A stretch of 43,394 nt of DNA from Actinomycetota bacterium (GTDB taxonomy: Bacteria; Actinomycetota; Actinomycetes; Streptosporangiales; Streptosporangiaceae), in contig PMSU01000207.1 of NCBI GenBank assembly GCA_003168255.1, positions 1 through 43,394 of the forward strand, read 5' to 3'. Positions 8,407 to 16,187 of this stretch are shown here, piece after piece. A program made the position numbers and the translations under genes. Position 1 is the stretch's first letter. Each line of letters begins with the position of its first letter. The notes below the pieces were generated by a model. That model worked only from the letters and a program-made list of their open reading frames with translations. It searched no databases and had not been told where the DNA came from.

Positions 8407-9450
8407 ATGAAGGCGATGAGCGTCATCCCCGGCAAGCCGGATTCCGCGGCTGCCGAGGAGGTGCCCGACCCGCCGGAGTCCGACGGCTCGATCCTGGTCG
8501 AAGGCCTGCTGGTAGGCATCTGCGGCACCGACATCGAGATCACCCGCGGCTACGGGCAGCCGCCAGAAGGCCAGCAGCGCCTGGTGATAGGTCACGAGTC
8601 GCTCGGCCGGGTGCTCCAGGCCCCGGAGGATGCGGTGGTCAACGCCGGCGACCTGGTCGTCGGCGTCGTCCGCCGTCCGGACCCGGTGCCCTGCGCCGCC
8701 TGTGCCGCCAACGAATGGGACTTCTGCGAGAACGGCCGCTATACCGAACGCGGCATCAAGGGCAGGAACGGCTACGGCGCAAGGCGCTGGCGGGTGGACC
8801 CGCGATTCGCCATCCCGGTGCCCGCCAGCCTGGGCGATCTCGGCGTGCTCACCGAGCCGGCCAGCGTCGTGGCGAAGGCATGGGAGCAGACCGAGCGGAT
8901 CGCCGCGCGAGCACCCGTGGGCGGCCGCGTCGCGCTCGTCGTGGGGGCTGGCCCGATCGGCCTGCTCGCCGCCCTGCTCGGCGTGCAGCGCGGGTACGAG
9001 GTGCATGTGCTCGACCAGGTGACAGTCGGCCCGAAGCCGCAGCTGGTGGCAGGGCTGGGCGCGACCTATCACCACGGCGCCGCCGCCGACCTCGACCTGA
9101 GGCCTGACGTCGTGATGGAGTGCACCGGGATCGGCCAGCTAGTCATCGAGCTGGCGGGCAAGATGGCGCCGGCCGGCGTGATGTGCCTGGCCGGCCTGTC
9201 GTCCGGACAGCACAGCGTGCCGGTCAACCTGGACGCGGTCAACTCCGAGCTCGTGCTGGAAAATGCCGTGATCTTTGGCACGGTGAATGCCGCGAAGCGG
9301 AACTATGCGCAGGCGGTGCAAGCCCTGGCCAAGGCCGACCCAGGCTGGCTCGGCGGCCTGATCACCCGGCGGGTTCCGCTGGATACTTGGCCCGACGCAC
9401 TGACCCGGCAGCCCAATGACGTGAAAGTGACCGTGGACCTGACAGACTGA
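8407..9450 (+). CDS. Zinc-dependent glucose 1-dehydrogenase-like medium-chain dehydrogenase
   Basis: 347 residues, the normal length for the zinc-dependent medium-chain alcohol dehydrogenase superfamily. Catalytic-zinc motifs are visible: ICGTDIEIT (Cys), VIGHESLG (His-Glu) and a later Glu in LTEPASVVAKAWE. The lobe with CAACAANEWDFC fits the structural-zinc loop. The Rossmann motif VVGAGPIGLLAALLG is followed by VHVLDQ, where the Asp is at the end of beta-2. The TERGIKGRNGYGA segment and overall layout resemble glucose 1-dehydrogenases first described from archaea, which oxidise beta-D-glucose with NAD(P)+. Substrate is inferred from family resemblance only. GGAGGAT precedes the ATG. It is followed 56 bp later by a DUF3618 gene, possibly co-transcribed. 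Confidence 0.8.
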   Translation: MKAMSVIPGKPDSAAAEEVPDPPESDGSILVEGLLVGICGTDIEITRGYGQPPEGQQRLVIGHESLGRVLQAPEDAVVNAGDLVVGVVRRPDPVPCAACAANEWDFCENGRYTERGIKGRNGYGARRWRVDPRFAIPVPASLGDLGVLTEPASVVAKAWEQTERIAARAPVGGRVALVVGAGPIGLLAALLGVQRGYEVHVLDQVTVGPKPQLVAGLGATYHHGAAADLDLRPDVVMECTGIGQLVIELAGKMAPAGVMCLAGLSSGQHSVPVNLDAVNSELVLENAVIFGTVNAAKRNYAQAVQALAKADPGWLGGLITRRVPLDTWPDALTRQPNDVKVTVDLTD

Positions 9451-9506
9451 CCAGCGAACAGCCGCGGCGCCGCGGCGACTGGGCTGGGGCAGAAAGGACG
9501 CTTGCG

Positions 9507-9758
9507 ATGGCTGACACGGAGATTGCGGTTGTAGCGCAGGATCCGGACACCCTGGTCACGGAGATCGAGCGCACCAGGGACAGCCTGGCCCGCACGATCG
9601 ACGCCATTGCCGACCGGGTCAGCCCGGCGAACAACGCCAGGCGTGCCATGGAGCGAGTCCGCGAGCAAGCCAGCAAGATCGACGTCCGCTACGCCGCCGC
9701 AGCCGGCGCGGTCGTCATCGGTGCCGCCGCGCTCCTGATCTGGCGCCGCCGTAAGTAG
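9507..9758 (+). CDS. DUF3618 small membrane-anchored protein
   Basis: 83 residues. The N-terminal half has the DUF3618 signature (TLVTEIERTRDSLARTIDAI then ADRVSPANNARRAMERV), an amphipathic helical segment. A C-terminal transmembrane helix (YAAAAGAVVIGAAALLIWRR) with Arg/Lys-rich end follows, so the helix would sit in the membrane with the N-terminus cytoplasmic. DUF3618 proteins are common in actinobacteria, often beside phage-holin-superfamily and YtxH-like genes, and their role is unknown. Those partners are absent here. Start: ATG 9507 with AGAAAGGA upstream. Confidence 0.8.
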   Translation: MADTEIAVVAQDPDTLVTEIERTRDSLARTIDAIADRVSPANNARRAMERVREQASKIDVRYAAAAGAVVIGAAALLIWRRRK

Positions 9759-9924
9759 CCCGTATCTCCAGCGCCGATCGCGGGTCCGGTCTCAAGCAAG
9801 TCGGCTGCGCAGTCGCCGAGCCGGTGCGCGAGACCGATCACGCCGGCGGGACGGGTCGGCGTGATCGAGGTTTGACTAGGCAGACGATCCGGTTGGCCGG
9901 CAACCTGGTGGTGAGCAGGCGATG

Positions 9925-9955
9925 GTCGGCGGGCCTGGGATACGGGCCCGCCGAC
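9925..9955. terminator. Hairpin terminator
   Basis: GTCGGCGGGCC (9925-9935) pairs with GGCCCGCCGAC (9945-9955) around a 9-nt loop. It lies between the DUF3618 gene and the convergent small secreted-peptide gene, so it could serve both. I see no gene in 9759-10033. Confidence 0.6.
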
Positions 9956-10033
9956 GCCCCTGCTCCATCGGAGAATGTGAAACTGCTGACGGTATTAGCC
10001 TTATGTGGCGTTCTACCGTCTCTATACCGGCAG

Positions 10034-10210
10034 TTAGACGCAGGTGTGGGTGATGTCGTCCCAGTGCGTGCCCTGCGGGCAGCCCTGGGCGAAGCGTGAG
10101 GGGCTAGAGTGCGCCGATGCGCTGGCGAACGAGTTCGCTGGTGCGACAGCGGAGAAGAGTGCGGCCGCCATGATCAGCGGTCCCAGGAAGTAACGCCGAA
10201 GTGCGCGCAT
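10034..10210 (-). CDS. Small secreted peptide with a two-cysteine C-terminus
   Basis: 58 residues from ATG 10210, chosen over longer upstream possibilities because AAAGGAAA lies just 5' of it and the N-terminus becomes a good signal peptide (MRALRRYFLGPLIMAAALFS then AVAPANSFASASA). The mature peptide is about 28 residues and ends CPQGTHWDDITHTCV, with two Cys that could form one disulphide closing a 13-residue loop. I do not recognise a family. Small secreted peptides with this Cys-Pro-x-Gly-x-x-x-x-x motif occur in actinomycetes without known function. No modification genes are adjacent. Confidence 0.6.
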   Translation of the reverse strand: MRALRRYFLGPLIMAAALFSAVAPANSFASASAHSSPSRFAQGCPQGTHWDDITHTCV

Positions 10211-10439
10211 GATCTTTCCTTTCGGAACATGGAAGAAGAAGAGGAAGAAGGGAACTCGGGTGAATGCGGCGCTCGTGTCCTCCACCGCCTGGCCGGGCGG
10301 TGGAGCCGGGACTGGCCGGCCCCTACGCGGCGCTATTGCGCGCAACTGGTGCCCGGCAGGCCGACATCTGGGTCATCTGCCGGTGACGCAAGAGGTTTCA
10401 CGCGGACCGGTCGTACGCCACGGTCCCGCCGCTTCCGTC

Positions 10440-10526
10440 TTACTGTCATTTTGACAGTAACGACATGACCGGCTTTATGTCAACAGGACAGTAAGTTTTT
10501 GTGTCAACGAGACATTAAGCTATGCT
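10440..10526 (+). promoter_or_regulatory. Three operator-like inverted repeats and a promoter upstream of the NrtR-type gene
   Basis: Site 1 (10440-10460) is a perfect palindrome, TTACTGTCA-TTT-TGACAGTAA. Sites 2 (10474-10494, TTTATGTCA-ACA-GGACAGTAA) and 3 (10498-10518, TTTGTGTCA-ACG-AGACATTAA) are imperfect copies of the same TGTCA-N3-GACA pattern. Site 3 overlaps a plausible promoter (TTGTGT at 10499, TATGCT at 10521, 16-nt spacing), which would place transcription start at or near the ATG at 10533. Autorepression by the downstream Nudix regulator is the simple reading. The rest of 10211-10532 holds no gene I can support. Confidence 0.7.
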
Positions 10527-10532
10527 CTGAGC

Positions 10533-11228
10533 ATGATCGACCGCGGGCATCTCCAGCTGCGCCTTACCGTTGACCTGGCCATCCTGACCGTGCGTGACAG
10601 CCGTCTGCATATCCTGGTCATCGAGCGGGCCAACCAGCCCTATCGAGGACAGGACGCCCTGCCCGGCGGGTTCTTGCGGCCGGGTGAAGGACTTCGCGAC
10701 GCCGCTGAGCGTGAGCTCGCCGAGGAGACCAGCCTCGATGGCAAGGTCCTGCACCTGGAACAGCTCGCTACCTACGGTGCTCCGGACCGCGACCCTCGGG
10801 GCCGGGTGGTCAGCGTGGCCTACCTCGCGATCGCCCCCGACCTGCCCGTTCCGGCGGCAGGCTCGGACGCGCGCAGCGCTCGCTGGGCACCCGCCGACGA
10901 CATACGGGGCGCGCTCGCGTTCGACCACAGCCAAATCTTGGACGACGCCGTCGAACGTGCCAGGGCAAGCCTGGAGCTCACCACCCTTGCCACCGCGTTC
11001 TGCGGGCACGAATTCACCATCGGTGACCTGCGCCACGTCTACGAAGTTGTCTGGAGCGTCCCGCTCGACCCGCGTAACTTCAGCCGGAAGGTCGCGAACA
11101 CCGAGGGCTTCGTCCAGCCCACCGGCACCAAACGCCTACCCGAAACCGGCCGTCCGGCCGCCCTCTACCGACGCGGCCCTGCGCACACCCTCAACCCGCC
11201 GCTACTGCGCAACGCCACAGCCTCCTAG
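10533..11228 (+). CDS. NrtR-type Nudix-domain transcriptional regulator
   Basis: 231 residues. An N-terminal Nudix domain (about 1-145) has a near-complete Nudix box, GFLRPGEGLRDAAERELAEE followed by TSL, with the REx2EE metal-binding residues intact. A C-terminal winged-helix-like part (about 150-225: FTIGDLRHVYEVVWSVPLDP, then NFSRKVANTEG and a basic tail) is typical of NrtR repressors. Those bind DNA and release it upon binding ADP-ribose-type ligands; most known examples control NAD or sugar metabolism. No such target gene adjoins it here. The three repeats directly upstream suggest autoregulation. There is no ribosome site and the promoter sits almost on the ATG, so a leaderless transcript is likely. 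The stop overlaps by 4 bp the end of the convergent gene. Confidence 0.82.
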   Translation: MIDRGHLQLRLTVDLAILTVRDSRLHILVIERANQPYRGQDALPGGFLRPGEGLRDAAERELAEETSLDGKVLHLEQLATYGAPDRDPRGRVVSVAYLAIAPDLPVPAAGSDARSARWAPADDIRGALAFDHSQILDDAVERARASLELTTLATAFCGHEFTIGDLRHVYEVVWSVPLDPRNFSRKVANTEGFVQPTGTKRLPETGRPAALYRRGPAHTLNPPLLRNATAS

Positions 11229-14200
11229 AGATCGGGGCGACGGTGGAACCGGTCTTCGTCTGGCAGATCAGCGGTGCTGTAGAGACTCTCGACGCGGAGC
11301 CATGCCTGGTCAGCAGCGGTGGAGTCCCCCCGGTCGGCCCTTACCCGGGCCAGCGCGGCGAGCGCCCGCACCTCGAGGTAGACCGCGTCTCCGCCAGTGA
11401 ACGCCGCCACAGCTCGCTCCAGGGCCGCGATCTGCCTATCCGGCTGTCCCTGGGCTTCGCGCAGCATGGCGATGGACAGCCATACCCGGCCCTCCAGAGC
11501 CGCGTCTGCCCCGTCAAGCGCCAGGGCTGCCGCCATGGTGAAGTGCCGCTCGGCTACGCCGTACGCACCCCGGCGCCACGCCACGTTACCCATCCCGTGC
11601 AGGGCATACGCGTGCCCGACGCTCGCGTCGCCGGACTCGGCAAAGACCGCGTCGAAGGCGGCCTGGGCGCCGTCCAGGTCGCCAGTGGCCAGGCAGGTCT
11701 GCCCTATCCAGTACCGCGTCTGGGCGATCAGGCGGCCCTTCCCGAGCTCGTTGGCAACAGCCTGCGCCTCCGCCAGCACGCGACGGGCCTCGTCGTAGTG
11801 GCTGAGGTAGAGCCGGGCCTGCCCGATATAGCGCAATGTCTGCCATCGCCCCACGATGTCCCCGCTCGCCTCGTAGTGCGCGAGCGCCTCCTGGAACAGT
11901 GCGAGCGGCTGGGTGAGGTGACCCTGCCGCCGCAACGCGTTGCCCAGCGTGCGCAGCGCGATGGCCTGGCCGTGCCGGTCCCCGCACTCAGCCAGCAGGC
12001 TGACCGCCCGCCGCAGGTCGCCGTGGCCCGGCACACCGCCAGACCGCCGGCTGGCAATAAGCGCTGGCTGGTTGAGACAGGTGAGCACGATTCCCTCGCC
12101 GCGCCGGTCGCCCGCTTTCTGGCAAGCATCGAGCGCCACGATGTGCGTCGCATACCAGTCGTCGAAGTACCCGCCGATCGTATAGAGCTCATGCGCGGAC
12201 ACCGCCAGATCCCAGCAGATGTCGGTGAGGCCCAGCGCGGCGCAGTGCTCGACCGCCGTGCGGATGTTCAGACGCTCCTTCTCGAACCAGTCCAGCGGTG
12301 CCGCGTCGACCTCGGCGAACACTTCAGGCGGCGCGTCCCAGTCGGGGACGGTGCTGTGCACGACCTCGAAGTCGCCGCCGTACAGGCACGCGTGGGCCCG
12401 CCGGGTCAAGGTGAGCAGAGCGCGGTAGGCCAGGCCGGGTACGGCGTCGCGGTCACCGGGGTACTCAGCCAGCGCCCGGCGGTGAGCGTACCCTCGGGTC
12501 AGGTCGTGGAAGCGATACCGCATCTCGGACTCGACCGGCTCGATCATGAACCTGGCGGCCAGCTGCGACAGCGCCGTGCCGCCGTCCGCGCCGGTGCCGT
12601 CGAGCAAGGCGGCGGCCGTCCACAACCCAAATCCAGTCTGCGGCAGCAGGCCCAGCCCCAGGAACAGCTGACGCGCATCAGCGTCGAGGCGCTCAAAGCC
12701 GGCTCCGATGGTGCGTGCCACGTTGAGTTCTCCGTACGCGAACCCCTCCAGCCCCTGCTTGGCGAGGCGGCCCGCGAGCTCCGTGGTCGGCCGGGGATGG
12801 TCGTGCACGCGCAGGGCCCCGGCGATGCGCAGGGCGAGCGGCAGGCCGCCGCACAGCGTCACCACCCGGCCGACGGCGTCCAGGTCGTTCTCCAGGGTGA
12901 TGCCGCCGTCCCCCACCACGCGCAGGAACAGCTCGGTCGCGTCCGCTGGTTCCAGCGGTTCCAGCGGTGCCACGTGGTGGGCACCGCTGATCTCGGGCAG
13001 CCGCTGGCGAGCGGTGACCAGGACAGCGCAGCCCGGATTGGCCGGCTTGAGGTGGCTCACCAGCGTCCCGTCGGCGGCGTCGTCCAGCACGAGGAGTACC
13101 CGGCGGTCGGCCAGCAGCGTCCGGTAGGCCGCGAGCCGTTCAGCCGTTGTCTCCGGCACATGCGGCACTCCGAGCGCGCGCAGGAACTGGGCCAGCACCT
13201 CACCGGTACCCGCCGCAGCGCTGGTGCTGCCGTGCAGCTCCATGTACAGCTGGCCATCCGGGTAACGGTCGCTCGAGTCATGCGCGGCCCGCAGCGCCAG
13301 CGCCGTCTTGCCGATACCGCCGGGCCCGGAGATCACCACAACCGGCACCGCGGGACGGGGTTCGTGGCGGAGCAGCCACGACGCCTCGGCGGTCAGGTCG
13401 TCACGGCCGACAAGATCTACCGGAGGAGGCAGCTGCCGTGGCACGGCGGTCACGACGTGGTGCACCGACGTCGTCCCGGCGCGTTTCACGATGGCGGACT
13501 CCGCCGCCGCGATCGCCTCCTCGTCTCCCCGGGCGATAGCGAAGTGCAGGTTCCGCAGCTGGGGGTCGGGCACGCCGCCGGTCTCCTCGGCGAGCGTCTC
13601 CTGGTAGCGCTCGTACCCGCTGGCCGTGTCGGCTAGGTGCCCGCACCGGTACTGCGCGAGCATGAGCTGTTCGCACAGGCGCCGGTCGGAGGGATAGAAA
13701 CCGGCGACCGAGATCAGCTCGCCCAGGATCCGCTCGTTGTTGCCGCCCGCGATCTCCAGGTCGAACAGCCGCGCCGCGGCACGCTTGTGCCGTTGCTCCA
13801 GCGCGAGGGTTTCCTGGCGGAACGCGCCGCCTGGCATGTTCGACAGCGGATGGGGGCCGCGCCATAGCCGCACCGCCCGCCGGAGGCGGTCGATCTCGTC
13901 CGCGGCGCGGCGTTCGGCCTTGGCTTCGTCCGCCTCTCGCACCAGCCGCTGGAACAGCAGGGCATCGACGTCGTCCTCGGCGACGCGCATCTCATACCCA
14001 AACCCGGAGTGGGTCTTGAGCTCGTCGTCCCGGCCGATCTGCGCGAGCGGGCCGCGCGCCGCCATCACCCGCTTGGGTAGCTGCGCTTCTCCGACCTCAT
14101 CGTTGCCCCATGCCACCCGGATCAGATAGCTCTTGGACATCCGCCGGTTAGCGTTGACCAGCAGAGCAGCCAGCAGGATCAGGGTGGGACCGCCGGGCAG

Positions 14201-14272
14201 CCTGAGTAAATGGCCGTCCTCGCCGATCTCCAGCTCACCCAGCAGACGGTAGATCAACCCCGTGCCTCCCAT
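11225..14272 (-). CDS. AfsR/SARP-like STAND transcriptional regulator (wHTH-BTAD-NB-ARC-TPR)
   Basis: 1015 residues. The N-terminal ~95 residues (IYRLLGELEIGEDGHLLRLP, LILLAALLVNANRRMSKSYL) form the OmpR-type winged helix of SARP regulators. The BTAD helical domain follows (~100-250; DVDALLFQRLVREADEA through LAEETGGVPDPQLRNLH). A NB-ARC/STAND ATPase occupies ~290-600: Walker A GPGGIGKTALAL, Walker B VLLVLDDAADG, sensor region LVTARQRLPE, GLPLALRI. The C-terminal third is TPR-like. Such proteins activate secondary metabolism on ATP-driven oligomerisation. The start is uncertain: ATG 14272 has no ribosome site, while a TTG at 14257 (giving MIYRLLGELE) is preceded by GGGAGG at 7 nt. It is divergent from the immune-like cassette and may control that or the RiPP cluster; neither is shown. 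Confidence 0.85.
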   Translation of the reverse strand: MGGTGLIYRLLGELEIGEDGHLLRLPGGPTLILLAALLVNANRRMSKSYLIRVAWGNDEVGEAQLPKRVMAARGPLAQIGRDDELKTHSGFGYEMRVAEDDVDALLFQRLVREADEAKAERRAADEIDRLRRAVRLWRGPHPLSNMPGGAFRQETLALEQRHKRAAARLFDLEIAGGNNERILGELISVAGFYPSDRRLCEQLMLAQYRCGHLADTASGYERYQETLAEETGGVPDPQLRNLHFAIARGDEEAIAAAESAIVKRAGTTSVHHVVTAVPRQLPPPVDLVGRDDLTAEASWLLRHEPRPAVPVVVISGPGGIGKTALALRAAHDSSDRYPDGQLYMELHGSTSAAAGTGEVLAQFLRALGVPHVPETTAERLAAYRTLLADRRVLLVLDDAADGTLVSHLKPANPGCAVLVTARQRLPEISGAHHVAPLEPLEPADATELFLRVVGDGGITLENDLDAVGRVVTLCGGLPLALRIAGALRVHDHPRPTTELAGRLAKQGLEGFAYGELNVARTIGAGFERLDADARQLFLGLGLLPQTGFGLWTAAALLDGTGADGGTALSQLAARFMIEPVESEMRYRFHDLTRGYAHRRALAEYPGDRDAVPGLAYRALLTLTRRAHACLYGGDFEVVHSTVPDWDAPPEVFAEVDAAPLDWFEKERLNIRTAVEHCAALGLTDICWDLAVSAHELYTIGGYFDDWYATHIVALDACQKAGDRRGEGIVLTCLNQPALIASRRSGGVPGHGDLRRAVSLLAECGDRHGQAIALRTLGNALRRQGHLTQPLALFQEALAHYEASGDIVGRWQTLRYIGQARLYLSHYDEARRVLAEAQAVANELGKGRLIAQTRYWIGQTCLATGDLDGAQAAFDAVFAESGDASVGHAYALHGMGNVAWRRGAYGVAERHFTMAAALALDGADAALEGRVWLSIAMLREAQGQPDRQIAALERAVAAFTGGDAVYLEVRALAALARVRADRGDSTAADQAWLRVESLYSTADLPDEDRFHRRPDL

Positions 14273-14435
14273 CGGGACGCATCACGCCTCATATGTGTAT
14301 AGAGCGGTTCACCGACGCTACGCGAGCGGTGGCATCGGCGCATAGTCGGAAGCAAAACGGAAGCATGTTGGTAGTTTTCCATGCTGCAATGGCCATGCGG
14401 GATCACGGAACGGTCGAGGGTGACGGTGGTAAACG

Positions 14436-15062
14436 ATGACTAGACCCGCGGATCGCCGGATCACCGGCGCGGGCAGGCTGGCCGCGCCGTTGTCTCGCCG
14501 CTTCCATGGAAACCTTGACACGATCACCGACAGCGAGCGGCGCGCGTTACGTCCCATCGGCACGACCGCGTACGAGGTGGCGGCCAGGACCGGCGTTCTG
14601 CTGGCCGACCTGTTCGCGCTTCCGAGCGTCCGGATCTTCCAGGGAGTGCGCCCGTCGGCCGCGGACATGCCGCGCATCCCGCACGCGGTCAGTGCTGGCT
14701 GTCGGCTCGTCCTCGTCGAATCAGTGGCCTGGCCGCCGGGCATGTACGCCGCCACGGCGGGCGGCCGGATCCATTGTGACGGCGTGTACATAGGACAGTC
14801 GGTGTGCCCGCTGATCGCTGCTGTCCGGCACTGGCGGCAGCTTTTGCCCACCGGTCACCGGGTGAGCGCGTTGGTGGTCGTGCACCGGATTGCCGAAGGC
14901 GACCTGGCCTTGCCGGCCGGGACCGCTCGGGACCTCTGCTGGGCCTGCGCCGAAGATGCCGTCCGCGATATCCGGGCCTGCCTTCCGCGCGGACGGCGGG
15001 CAGTCAGCATGAGAGCGATCGCGGCACTGGTCGCGGCGACCGCGGAGGAAGAAAACCGGTAG
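14436..15062 (+). CDS. NERD-like (nuclease-related) domain protein with an altered catalytic site
   Basis: 208 residues. The middle (about 45-160) resembles the NERD/restriction-endonuclease-like fold seen in actinobacteria: YEVAARTGVLLADLFALPSV, an I-P-H-A-V strand, RLVLVESVAWPPGMYAATAG with GRIHCDGVYIGQSV, then RVSALVVVH. In active members I would expect Asp in place of the Pro before H, and E-x-K at the next strand; here the latter reads E-S-V, so the catalytic lysine is missing. The N-terminus is basic (MTRPADRR). It may be a DNA- or partner-binding module rather than a nuclease. It is the first gene of a co-directional set with the nucleosidase 59 bp downstream. There is no strong ribosome site. 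The family call is by eye and moderate. Confidence 0.5.
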   Translation: MTRPADRRITGAGRLAAPLSRRFHGNLDTITDSERRALRPIGTTAYEVAARTGVLLADLFALPSVRIFQGVRPSAADMPRIPHAVSAGCRLVLVESVAWPPGMYAATAGGRIHCDGVYIGQSVCPLIAAVRHWRQLLPTGHRVSALVVVHRIAEGDLALPAGTARDLCWACAEDAVRDIRACLPRGRRAVSMRAIAALVAATAEEENR

Positions 15063-15121
15063 AAGCTCGCGGCAAGCTTGAACCCGGCGGCCCGCTGACG
15101 AGCGGTCCCGGGGGGGAAGCT

Positions 15122-16081
15122 ATGGCGTGGTCATTCGCGCGGGCGCGGCAGGCGGTCGCCCAGGTCCGTGTGGTGCCGCTAGAGCCACACGCGGTGGCCA
15201 CCATGCGCCCTCGCAGCGTCCTCGGGCTGGTCCGGGTGCGCGCGCCGGGGGCGGTGCTGATTTTTGTCGCAGCGAGGGACGGGCAGCCGGATAACCGCTT
15301 CGACGAGGCGATGACCGGCGTGATGGAGACAGCCAGGGTACTGATCCTCGTCGTCACGCCCGACGAGCGCGACGCCGTGCTAGCCGCGGTACGAAAGCAC
15401 GTCGGACGCGCCGCGGTCATGGACCAGGCCTGCGAACGGACGATGTACTCCCTCGGTTCCATCGCCGGTACCGAGCTCATGCTCGCGCAGGCGGGGGAGC
15501 AGGGCACCGCGACGGCAGCCGGGATGCTAGTCACCGCACGCGAAGCCATCGGGCGGTGCTGCCCTGACTATGTGATCCTGACCGGGATCTGCTTCGGCCT
15601 GCGCCCCGAGGAGGGGCAGCAGGTCGGCGACATCGTCGTCGCCCGGCGGATTCAGGACGTCGACCGGCGCAAGGTGACCGATGACGATGGCCGGCCGGTT
15701 ATCTACCGGGGGGTCAACGTCGGCTGTTCGCCCGTGCTGCTCGACCGTTTCCTGGCCGGCCAGCCGACCTGGCGCGGCGCCCGCGTGCACATCGGCACCG
15801 TGCTGACCTCGAACACCCTGGTCAGCTCGGAGCGGGTGGTCGGCGGGCTGCGCGAGGACTTTCCTGACGCTATCGCGGGCGAGATGGAGGGCGCCGGGGT
15901 CTACGAGGCGGCAACGCTGGACAGCAAACCGGACTGGATCATAGTGAAGGGAATCTCGGACTGGGGTTACGGCAAGACCGATGACGTGCAGCAACGTGCG
16001 GCGCGGAACGCGGCCGAGTTCGTGGCCCATGTGATAGCCGGCGGGGCGCTCCGCCGACGGCGGCACGAGGCGGCACGGTGA
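15122..16081 (+). CDS. MTAN/PNP-family nucleosidase, predicted immune effector
   Basis: 319 residues. After ~85 N-terminal residues of unclear nature comes a nucleoside phosphorylase-like domain (about 88-310). LILVVTPDERDAVLAAVRKH is the usual first strand. CPDYVILTGICFGLRPEEGQ with VGDIVVARRI is the Gly-rich core. AIAGEMEGAGVYEAA carries the catalytic Met-Glu pair, and WIIVKGISDWGYGKTDD carries the catalytic Asp. These residues cleave the N-glycosidic bond of purine nucleosides/nucleotides. In STAND- and phosphotransfer-based bacterial immune systems this fold serves as a toxic effector, and in Detocs it degrades ATP. The neighbouring STAND ATPase and WD40 genes support that role here. The exact substrate is unknown. 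Start ATG 15122 follows a G-rich stretch. Confidence 0.8.
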   Translation: MAWSFARARQAVAQVRVVPLEPHAVATMRPRSVLGLVRVRAPGAVLIFVAARDGQPDNRFDEAMTGVMETARVLILVVTPDERDAVLAAVRKHVGRAAVMDQACERTMYSLGSIAGTELMLAQAGEQGTATAAGMLVTAREAIGRCCPDYVILTGICFGLRPEEGQQVGDIVVARRIQDVDRRKVTDDDGRPVIYRGVNVGCSPVLLDRFLAGQPTWRGARVHIGTVLTSNTLVSSERVVGGLREDFPDAIAGEMEGAGVYEAATLDSKPDWIIVKGISDWGYGKTDDVQQRAARNAAEFVAHVIAGGALRRRRHEAAR

Positions 16082-16187
16082 TCCGGCCAGCGGGCGCGGA
16101 TCCGCTACCCCACGCGCCGGCCACCGGGTCGTCCGCTACGGATGCCGCTGCCCGCTTCGCGGTCGCCGTGCCGCGATCGGCGGAGCC

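Noticed and set aside
6888..8543. A 551-codon minus-strand frame over the secreted repeat protein and the binding-protein relic
   Set aside because: Antisense artefact of codon bias; His/Arg/Gly-rich without domains.
11243..13636. A 797-codon plus-strand open frame opposite the AfsR-like gene
   Set aside because: Shadow of GC-rich coding on the other strand; composition is Arg/Pro/Gln-rich with no domains, while the minus strand has clear P-loop and TPR features.
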